Positions 57,482 to 64,000 of a stretch of 64,000 nt of DNA are shown here, piece by piece. Numbering within the stretch: the stretch's first letter is position 1; each line of letters opens with the position of its first letter. A model generated the notes under the pieces. The model made no database searches. It was not told the origin of the DNA and saw only the letters and a program-made list of their open reading frames with translations. The stretch is from DATCJA01 sp963814955 (GTDB lineage Bacteria; Acidobacteriota; Vicinamibacteria; Vicinamibacterales; UBA2999), in contig CAWFEX010000015.1 in the NCBI GenBank assembly GCA_963814955.1, forward strand, positions 62,001-126,000, written 5' to 3'. Position numbers and translations under genes: made by a program.

Positions 57482-57706
57482 ATGGCAAGGCAGACCGATG
57501 ATCATCAGACCTCTTCCAACGCAGCTTTCTTCGTCGGTCTACTGCTTGGGACGCTGATCGGCGCGGCACTTGGCGTCCTCCTGGCTCCCAAGTCCGGTAC
57601 CCAACTTCGGTCGGATGTCCGTGAAGCGGCGGAACGGAGCGCAGAAGCCTTCCGCAGGGCGAGGGCTGTGCGCTACCCAGATTCCGAACCCGAGCAAGAA
57701 AACTGA
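57482..57706 (+). CDS. YtxH-domain small membrane protein
   Basis: A 74-residue protein with one glycine-rich helix, AAFFVGLLLGTLIGAALGVL, followed by LAPKSGTQLRSDVREAAE. This is the signature of YtxH/general-stress membrane proteins. GAAGAGG lies upstream of ATG 57482. Complete. Confidence 0.88.
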   Translation: MARQTDDHQTSSNAAFFVGLLLGTLIGAALGVLLAPKSGTQLRSDVREAAERSAEAFRRARAVRYPDSEPEQEN

Positions 57707-57788
57707 CCGCGGAAGGCCGCCGAAACGTCGGAACGCACGCCTCGTCGACGCGACTATGCCCGTGCGCGACTCGCCCGAGCGAACCGCA

Positions 57789-58430
57789 TCATCGCGCTTT
57801 GCGAAACGTCAGGTTGATGCGGTAAGGGCCGACAACCGGGTGGCGTCCGTCTTCGAGGCGATGAATGCCGTGGTATCGCAGGCGCGCGGGACCTCCCCAG
57901 ACGACCACATCGCCGTGCTCGAGCAGGAGACGTTGCGGCGTGTCGGCGCGCCGTAGACCTCCGAACAGGAACACGGCCGGCAGCCCGAGTGACACGGACA
58001 CGATGGGCGCATCGAATTCGTGCTCGTCCTTGTCCTGATGAAGCGATAGTCGCGTACCAGGTTCATACCGGTTGACGAGGCACGAGTCAGGGACGAAGCG
58101 GCTGAAGCCCGCCCGATCCGCCGCCGTGGCCGCGAGCTCCGTGAAGGTGGCCGGCATCGGCGGCCACGGCTCGCCGGTGGTGGGATCGCGGGAATCGTAC
58201 CGGTAGCCGGATTGATCCGTCACCCATCCCAAAGTTCCACAATTCGTCATGGCCACCGACATACGGCGGCCGCCTGGCGTCAGCATGTGGCGAAACGGCG
58301 CTGCCGCGACAACGCGCTCCACATCCGCCAGCAGTTGTTTCTCAACGGATAAGGCTAGACCGTGGAACCACATCGCCCCTGGCGCGATCTGCGCATCGTG
58401 GACGTCGGATTCGAAAAGATCGAGGTTCAT
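57789..58430 (-). CDS. alkB: AlkB-type DNA alkylation repair dioxygenase
   Basis: A 213-residue Fe(II)/2-oxoglutarate dioxygenase that demethylates 1-methyladenine and 3-methylcytosine. It has MTNCGTLGWVTDQSGYRYDS, CLVNRYEPGTRLSLHQDKDE with the HxD iron ligands, VSLGLPAVFLFGGL, GDVVVWGGPARLRYHGIHRL with the distal His, and GPYRINLTFR with the 2-oxoglutarate Arg. ATG 58430 gives the best start. Complete. Confidence 0.96.
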   Translation of the reverse strand: MNLDLFESDVHDAQIAPGAMWFHGLALSVEKQLLADVERVVAAAPFRHMLTPGGRRMSVAMTNCGTLGWVTDQSGYRYDSRDPTTGEPWPPMPATFTELAATAADRAGFSRFVPDSCLVNRYEPGTRLSLHQDKDEHEFDAPIVSVSLGLPAVFLFGGLRRADTPQRLLLEHGDVVVWGGPARLRYHGIHRLEDGRHPVVGPYRINLTFRKAR

Positions 58431-58441
58431 GTGACCACGGT

Positions 58442-59053
58442 TCAAGGCGCGGTCCGAGGGGGAATTGGATCAGGCACATGATTGTTGATGGCGGGGATGG
58501 TCCCGAGGTAAGCCCAGATTGCCTTGAGATCGTCGTCGCTCAACTGCGCGTAGTTGAACCACGGCATCGGCGGCAGAATGTCGCGCGACGTTCCCATGTG
58601 CTTGCCCGTCCTGAGCGCTTTGATAAAGAGCGCTTCCGTCCAGACGCCGCTGCGGAGTCCGGTGTTGGTATCAGGCGTCAGGTTTGCGGTGAAGGATACC
58701 CCCCACGGTCCACTCCACGCGGTGAACATGTCGTTCGTTGCCACGGGCCACGTGGCGTCGGCGCCCGGCTTGTACGGAACCGTGATCTTCGCGTTCTCGG
58801 GATGACCTGACAGCATCCTGGTCATGTCCTCCTCCGGACCTCTCGGCCCAGGCTTCTTGGGCGTGTGGCAGTCGTGACAACCGCCCACCGTCACCAGCAA
58901 CCTGCCACGTTCCTCCGCTGTTTGTGCCGCGACCGGAGGGGCCTCTGACGAGGCTGCCGGCGGCGCAGCAGGAGGTTGATTGCAGGCGGAGCACACCATC
59001 GCAATCGTCAGCCACGCTGCCACAAGGACGACGCGATCCCGGAAATAGTGCAT
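58442..59053 (-). CDS. Monoheme c-type cytochrome lipoprotein
   Basis: A 203-residue protein with a lipoprotein signal (LTIAMVCSACNQPP) and one heme site, GGCHDCHTPKKPG, near residue 60. The C-terminal helix LSDDDLKAIWAYLGTIPAIN is typical of class I cytochromes. It resembles the second half of the diheme protein at 33154. An outer face or periplasmic electron carrier is inferred. Confidence 0.9.
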   Translation of the reverse strand: MHYFRDRVVLVAAWLTIAMVCSACNQPPAAPPAASSEAPPVAAQTAEERGRLLVTVGGCHDCHTPKKPGPRGPEEDMTRMLSGHPENAKITVPYKPGADATWPVATNDMFTAWSGPWGVSFTANLTPDTNTGLRSGVWTEALFIKALRTGKHMGTSRDILPPMPWFNYAQLSDDDLKAIWAYLGTIPAINNHVPDPIPPRTAP

Positions 59054-59067
59054 GACTTCTCCTCTCG

Positions 59068-59140
59068 TACGTGGTGTCCGCTTAAGGCGGACCTTCGGTG
59101 GTCCGCCGAAGCCTCCAGCGAACGCGGAAGCCGGACACTA
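59068..59140. repeat. Degraded hairpin repeat
   Basis: GTGTCCGCTTAAGGCGGACC and GGTGGTCCGCCGAAGCC then GGAAGCCGGACAC, decayed copies of the TCCGGC hairpin family, upstream of the cytochrome gene. Confidence 0.55.
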
Positions 59141-59290
59141 TTGTTTCTTGAAAGCTCAGGATACTAAACAGCACCAGCCGCCGCGTCAAAGCCCCAATCA
59201 GACGGCGAGCGAGATGCAGGAGCTAGGAGTTGACCCGGTTCCGCGATACGAATGAATCACTCAATGGAATGCCGACACGCCGGGTAAAAC

Positions 59291-59847
59291 TTACCGGGCG
59301 CGTTGGGCGAGCTGTGTCTCGACAGCCACCACGATAAACGTGATGAGCTGTTCGTGAGCTAATGCAGCGACGTTCTTGCCTGCGGGATTCAGGTCGAATG
59401 CCGCGATGATGTTGAGCAGCCGCGGACGATCGAGTGCGTGAAGTTCCTGCCAGAGAATGTCGAGGTTGCGCTGGCCAACCTCAAAGGGATCGAGCACGGG
59501 TTCAGGGCCAACATACGAGGAGGTCGCCGTGACGGTTGGCGCGGCCGGCCGATTTGATAACGGCGGCGCGACAACGCGCGTACGTACGACAAGCGGATGG
59601 AGCGCCCGCTCGAGCGCGCCCTCTGCGTATACGGGCGTCAAGCCGTGCGCCCAGTACCGAGGTACTCCTTTTCAGGCTGGCGCGACTCAACGGGCGACAC
59701 GGCAACCGTTCCGCCCGGATCGATCGGCACGAACTCCAGCCATCCCTCCCACATGCCATCCTCGGCGAGGCGACCCACGACGCGAGCGTGGAAGGTGGCG
59801 GACGGGTGGGTGATCGGCGTATCAAATTCTCGAAGAACTTCAGCCAT
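59291..59847 (-). CDS. Hypothetical protein, one frameshift
   Basis: The first part reads FDTPITHPSATFHARVVGRL, WEGWLEFVPIDPGG and ESRQPEKEYLG. After a break near 59660 comes YWAHGLTPVYAEGALERALH and a C-terminal helical part LNIIAAFDLNPAGKNVAALA. The joint EYLG-YWAHGLTPVYAEGAL is what I would expect from acidobacterial homologues of unknown function. Unlike the other breaks, this one fits one missing base. Confidence 0.7.
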
Positions 59848-60535
59848 GGTTCAATCGAGTGAGCTATAAGCAACGTAATTGCCACCGTGATGGCGAGCGA
59901 CCGATCTTGTGCGCGTTTGCACGCTGTGTAAGCGCGATCGCGCGCCGAAGCTCCAAATTGAGCGCAGGCAGGCTCTGCATTACGGCCAAAGTACTTGCCG
60001 AGGTGGCCCCCCGGTAGGCGGTGACCCTTCGCTTTCGTGGGGCTTGGCGTGGCTGTTGTCGGGGCTGACGCCTGCGAATACGTTTCCACACGTACCCCGG
60101 CTGTTATCCGGCCTTGCTGTCCTGGCCAGCGGCGCCGATCGGTGGTCAGGCTCCAGCTAGCTCCCATCCATTGCGGCAGATGCAGTCGGATTCGGGGTGT
60201 TCGCCCTCCTCGCCGCGCTTGCCGCATGGGTGACCGGGATGACCCGCCGCGCCGCCATCGAAAAGGCGCGCGCGGACGGCCTCACGCAGAAACTCGCCAT
60301 CGAGAATCGCCACGTGACGCGTTGCTCGCGCTGTCGGAGCGATCGCTCGCAGGCGGCAGCGTCGATGCCATCTGTCGCGATGGGGTGACGGTGACCGCCA
60401 GCGCACTCGAAGGGTGCCTAAGGTGTGTTTGGCGTGCGGTGCCCTAAGCGTGCCTGGCGTGCGTAGGGTGCCTAAGCGTGCTGTCAGTAAGCCGCGGCGC
60501 GCTTGCACGCATGCGATACAATGACTTTTTTGCGC
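59848..60535. other. Stretch without a confident gene
   Basis: A plus-strand frame near 60197 encodes a possible helix (FALLAALAAWVTGM) followed by a charged segment and then, one frame over, LLALSERSLAGGSVDAICRD. This could be a frameshifted small membrane gene, but support is weak. At 60405-60480 there are degenerate repeats of GGTGCCTAAG type before tRNA-Lys. Confidence 0.4.
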
Positions 60536-60611
60536 GGGCCGGTAGCTCAATTGGCAGAGCAGCAGACTCTTAATCTGCGGGTTGGGGGTTCGATTCCCCC
60601 CCGGCTCACCA
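60536..60611 (+). tRNA. tRNA-Lys (CTT)
   Basis: GGGCCGG pairs with CCGGCTC with one G-U pair; A discriminator and encoded CCA. The anticodon stem GCAGA/TCTGC encloses CTCTTAA, giving CTT. The T arm is GGGGGTTCGATTCCCCC. Confidence 0.97.
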
Positions 60612-60639
60612 GAATCTTCTAGCGAAATCCTTACATCGC

Positions 60640-60791
60640 TCATCGCTGGCGAGCACGGCTGACCCGCCATCCGACCCCGTAACGCGACAGAACCGCGTCG
60701 AGTTTGCCGGCGGCGTCCGCCTCAGCGCTGGAAGGACATGGCTGTACGTGTTCATCGTGAGTGAGATCTGACTGTGGCCGAGCGTTTCCAT
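60640..60791 (-). pseudogene. Tyrosine recombinase C-terminal remnant
   Basis: The minus strand reads METLGHSQISLTMNTYSHVL then, after a frame change, AAGKLDAVLSRYGVGWRV. This is the end of a phage-type integrase with the catalytic Tyr in MNTYSHV. It lies 28 bp from tRNA-Lys, pointing at it. Sequence like GVSLWT continues upstream to 60837, where an IS element interrupts. Confidence 0.75.
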
Positions 60792-60837
60792 GATGGTTCA
60801 CTGAGCAGCTCACATGAGGTCCACAGAGAGACCCTAA

Positions 60838-62102
60838 GAGGCCGCTGAAAAACGGCTGATTATGCAGCGACTCTGCCCCACGAGAATGATTCGTTGCATC
60901 CAGACACCTCACCTCGAGGCGCATTGTGCGCATCGTACGAGGTCCGAGTCGTTCGTGGGCGCATTCATGCCGGCTTCAGCCGCAGTTTCGGCAATCGAAT
61001 CAGATTGAACGCCGCACTGGCGAAGACGAACAGCCAGTCGACGTTCGCCAAGCCACGCAATTTGACCTTGCGGATCCACGCGATGTTCTTCAACCACCCG
61101 AACGCGGGTTCAACCCGCGGCCGCGCGTGCTGGCTCTGCGCGTAGCCCTGGTGCCGCGTCGTCCGCGCATCAATCGCGCTCCCGCCCGCGCGCGTGACGA
61201 CCTGCGCGACATGCGGTGTGAATCCCAAGTCGCGCGCAAAACCGACGAAGTCTCGGAGGTCGTAGCCTTTGTCGGCGCCGACCGTCCGACGGCGCCACGG
61301 CGCGCGCGCCGTCTGGGCGTGCAACATCCAGAGACCGGCCTCGCGCTCCGCGAACCCGTCGGCCCGCGTGGCACGCGCCTCGGCGATCAGGCCATGCCGG
61401 TTCTCGATCAGCAGGTGCCCGAGATACGACAGCTTGGCTTCTCCGTGATGCGTGCGCCGATACAGACGGGCGTCCGGATCCGTCGTCGAGGCATGGGTCG
61501 CGTTCGACCGCGACTCGCCCCGGAACTGCCGGCCATCACCATCTGTGCCGCCGTCTTTCCGTTGAAAACTCTTCTGACTCGCCCACGCCTCGATGAGCGT
61601 GCCATCGACGGTAAAGTGCTCATCCGACATCAGGTCGCGGGCGCGCTCCACCACGCGACGGAAGAAGCTCCGCGCGGTCTCCTGATTCAGCAGCCGATCG
61701 CGATTCTTGGTGAAGACCGTCGTGCTCCAGATCGGCTCGTCCATCTCCAGCCCCACAAACCACCGAAACAGGAGGTTGTAATCGAGCTGCTCCATCAACA
61801 AGCGCTCGCTGCGGATCGAATAAAAGATCTGGAGCAACTGCGCACGCAGCAGCCGCTCCGGCGGTACCGAGGGACGGCCGACCGCCGTGTACAGGCGATC
61901 AAAGTCGCGCGACATGTCCCGGAGCACGTCATCGACCAACAGGCGAATCGCACGCAACGGGTGGTCCTGCGGCACGCGCTGCTCGGCGGACACATAACTG
62001 AACATCGAATCGGGCTGGCGGTCGTCTCCTCGCATGCCGGTCATGGTAGTACGCGACCGGACGGCTGTCGATCGCTAAACTGATGCGTTTTTCAGCAACC
62101 TC
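60838..62102. mobile_element. IS5-superfamily insertion sequence
   Basis: Ends GAGGCCGCTGAAAAACGGCTG and, read inward from the right, GAGGTTGCTGAAAAACGCATC match at 17 of 21. It is flanked by CTAA (60834-60837) and CTAG (62103-62106). It carries one intact transposase. Confidence 0.85.
60965..62044 (-). CDS. IS5-family transposase
   Basis: A 359-residue DDE transposase. It has DSMFSYVSAEQRVPQDHPLR, PPERLLRAQLLQIFYSIRSE, FTVDGTLIEAWASQKSF with the first Asp, RRTVGADKGYDLRDFVGFAR with the second, and RPRVEPAFGWLKNIAWIRKV with the Glu. The frame is intact, so it may be active. Confidence 0.95.
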   Translation of the reverse strand: MTGMRGDDRQPDSMFSYVSAEQRVPQDHPLRAIRLLVDDVLRDMSRDFDRLYTAVGRPSVPPERLLRAQLLQIFYSIRSERLLMEQLDYNLLFRWFVGLEMDEPIWSTTVFTKNRDRLLNQETARSFFRRVVERARDLMSDEHFTVDGTLIEAWASQKSFQRKDGGTDGDGRQFRGESRSNATHASTTDPDARLYRRTHHGEAKLSYLGHLLIENRHGLIAEARATRADGFAEREAGLWMLHAQTARAPWRRRTVGADKGYDLRDFVGFARDLGFTPHVAQVVTRAGGSAIDARTTRHQGYAQSQHARPRVEPAFGWLKNIAWIRKVKLRGLANVDWLFVFASAAFNLIRLPKLRLKPA

Positions 62103-62106
62103 CTAG

Positions 62107-63539
62107 TTCGACTTTGTCAGATCGCTGATTTCATTCGAGAATCGCGCAGTGATCGCTTTTGAGGACATTGTACTTTTTGCTCGAGTTCGGTAACGCTGCA
62201 GCGCACTGATCGATTCCACTGCGACGGCGCGCGTGCAGCGACTGATCCGATGGTTGGAGCAGTTCAAGAGCTGCTTTGGCCATCGCGCGCAGTTGCTGTC
62301 GCTGCGGACGTACGTGCAGGGCGTGTTCAGCGACAGCGAGCGGAAGTCGATGCAGGCGATGCTGGCGCGGGTGACCGAGCCGGTCTCGTACCAGGCGTTC
62401 CAGCATTTCATCACGCATGCGCCGTGGGACGCGGATCGCGTCTGGCGACGGTTGCGCGCGGTGGTGCCCGAACGCCGCGGCGTGTTGATCCTCGACGGCA
62501 CGAGCTTTCCCGAAACAGGGCCCGCACTCGGTCGGCGTGGCGCGGCAGTACTGTGGGGCGCTCGGCAAGATCGCGAATTGCCAAGTCGCGGTGACGGCCG
62601 CGCTGTGGACCGGCGCGCGGGCGTGGTGTCTCGGCGCGCGCTGTATCTGCCCGAGGAATGGCTGACGCCGAGCGCGCGGCAGCAGGCGCGCATTCCCGCG
62701 GCGGTCCGTTTCAGGAGAAGTGGCGACTGGCCCTGCCGTTGCTCCGCCAGGCGCGAGCCGCCGGCTTCGACGGTGACGGCGGTCCTCGCCGATGCCGAAT
62801 TCGGCGACGTGACCGCGTTTCGCGCGGCCTTGCATCGGCTCCGCTTGCCATATGCCGTCGGGCATTTCGTCGCATCTGACCGTCTTCACCGGCGCGCCGC
62901 GCGTCACGCGCTCCGCCGGCCAGCGCCGCGGCCGCCCGCGCACGCGCCTGCGGATGGTGCACGCCCGTCAGCCCCGATCGCCGTGCGCGAGGTGCCGCGG
63001 CAGCTGCCGGCCGGCGCGTGGCGCGCGATCACCTGGCGAAACGGCACGCAGCCGCCACGCACCGCCCGCTTCGCCGCGGTCCGCGTCACGCCGGCCCACG
63101 AGTGGCGGCACGCCCGGCTCGCCCCCGAGGTCTGGTTGCTCTGCGAAGAAGAAGCCGGGCGCCAAACCGCGGCTCAAGTACTACTTCGTCGCATCTGCCC
63201 GCCACGGCGTCGCTGCGGGCGCTGGTGCGCTTGGCGCATCAACGCTGGGCCATCGAGCAGCAATACCAGGAACTCAAAAGCGAACTCGGGCTCGATCACT
63301 TCGAAGGCCGCAGTTATCCCGGCTGGCAACATCATGTCGTCCTGACCGCCGTCGCGCATGCCTACATTCAACGCGAACGCCTGCGCCGCGCAGCGGACCG
63401 GCACTGACGTTTCCCGGCGCGTCCGCGCCATCGTCCAGGAAATCTTCACCGCGCTGCTCTTTGCCGCCAAGCCGCGGTACATGCATTGGATGGAACAGGC
63501 GAAACGAAAAGCTTCAACTACGGATCTGACAAAGTCGAA
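62107..63539. mobile_element. IS701-like insertion sequence
   Basis: The ends TTCGACTTTGTCAGATC (62107) and GATCTGACAAAGTCGAA (to 63539) are perfect inverted repeats. It is flanked by CTAG at 62103-62106 and CTAA at 63540-63543, fitting the YTAR target. The transposase is broken. Confidence 0.85.
62233..63409 (+). pseudogene. IS701-family transposase, several frameshifts
   Basis: Pieces in different frames read FGHRAQLLSLRTYVQGVFSD, GVLILDGTSFPETG, SVGVARQYCGALGKIANCQV, ALYLPEEWLTPSARQQARIP, EKWRLALPLLRQARAAGF, VTAVLADAEFGDVTAFRAAL and HQRWAIEQQYQELKSELGLD. In order they make one IS701-type DDE transposase of about 390 residues. At least four frame changes prevent expression. Confidence 0.85.
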
Positions 63540-63735
63540 CTAACCTCTCAACGACGAAGATGACGTGTCGGCCAGCGGTATCACGCTGGTGGTGCCGTGA
63601 TTGTCAAAGTCCGTTTTTTCTTTCTCTGAGAGAAATCATTTGGTACGAGGCGCGGTCGTATGAGCGCCCCCAAAGATTCCTCGCCTGTCGCCGGGCTCGT
63701 CGGCAGGCGCAGCGGCTGTAGAATTCCCCAAACAA

Positions 63736-64000
63736 ATGGCGCTCGCCGTGGGAAGCCGCATCGGCCCTTACGAAGTGATCGCCCTGCTCGGCGAGGGCGG
63801 CATGGGCAAGGTCTGGCGAGCCCGCCACACGGCGCTCAGGCGCGATGATGCCCTGAAGGTGCTGCCCGATGCCTTCGCGTCCGATCGCGAGCGCCTCGCC
63901 CGGTTTCAGCGAGAGGCACAGGTTCTCGCTTCGCTAAATCACCCCAACATCGCGCACGTTTATGGCTTGGAGCATCGCGAAGTGGGCAGGCGGGTGTGCA
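63736..64000 (+). CDS. Ser/Thr protein kinase, N-terminal part
   Basis: The start ATG 63736 gives MALAVGSRIGPYEVIALLGE then GGMGKVWRARH (glycine loop), ALKVLPDAFASDRERLARF with the ATP-binding Lys, and LASLNHPNIAHVYGLE. It runs off the right edge before the catalytic loop. It is a Hanks-type kinase of the same family as the broken gene at 17251-19917. Confidence 0.85.
   Translation, partial: MALAVGSRIGPYEVIALLGEGGMGKVWRARHTALRRDDALKVLPDAFASDRERLARFQREAQVLASLNHPNIAHVYGLEHREVGRRVC

Noticed and set aside
60146..60670. Minus-strand protein with GNRTPNPQIKSLLLCQLSY
   Set aside because: Antisense of tRNA-Lys.

Overview
The window looks like a chromosomal segment of a high-GC soil bacterium, most likely an acidobacterium of the Vicinamibacteria type. 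This is inferred, not proven. The hints are secreted proteins with a D-L-x-G-x-W motif paired with DUF6152 proteins, abundant Ser/Thr kinase genes fused to TolB-like propellers, several amidohydrolases, c-type cytochromes, a TonB receptor, and many intergenic hairpin and 7-bp repeats.

Layout. 0-2.7 kb: a formate/oxalate-type set (start of an FdhF/YdeP-like molybdoenzyme running off the left edge, an OxlT-like antiporter, FdhD). 2.8-5.5 kb: a four-gene operon of small secreted proteins. 5.5-5.8 kb: a six-copy 52-bp tandem array. 6.2-9.8 kb: amidase, GerMN protein, RNase PH and XTP/dITP pyrophosphatase. 9.9-16.8 kb: mixed housekeeping genes (CoaA, TauE-like exporter, DUF2071, dienelactone hydrolase, APC permease, cupin-like protein). 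17.1-19.9 kb: decayed kinase genes. 20.0-33.1 kb: an accessory zone of small genes in mixed orientation, many broken or truncated, separated by related repeats that resemble gene-cassette ends and carrying one IS630 element. 33-42.8 kb: diheme cytochrome, ECF sigma and anti-sigma pair, two amidohydrolases, an LVIVD protein, a GGDEF protein and tRNA-His. 43.4-51.1 kb: an alpha-glucan/trehalose operon (GlgX, GlgE, TreS-maltokinase fusion), then Ku. 52-54 kb: TonB receptor. 54.2-57.4 kb: two tRNA-Arg genes and a small island bounded by a duplicated tRNA 3' end. 57.5-60.6 kb: YtxH, AlkB, cytochrome, hypothetical protein and tRNA-Lys. 60.6-63.5 kb: an integrase remnant and two insertion sequences at a repeated CTAR site. 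The window ends inside another kinase gene.

How the genes fit together. FdhD sulfurates formate-dehydrogenase-type enzymes, so it, the antiporter and the molybdoenzyme form one plausible unit. TreS makes maltose from trehalose, maltokinase phosphorylates it, GlgE polymerises it, and GlgX trims branches. The M67 metallopeptidase and cystathionine gamma-synthase overlap closely and suggest a sulfur-carrier route to sulfur amino acids.

A cross-cutting feature is frame interruption. About fifteen otherwise well-conserved genes carry one or two frame changes, and where I could read the junction nearly all are a single extra base outside homopolymers. This should be settled (consensus error or real decay) before any of these genes is called a pseudogene.
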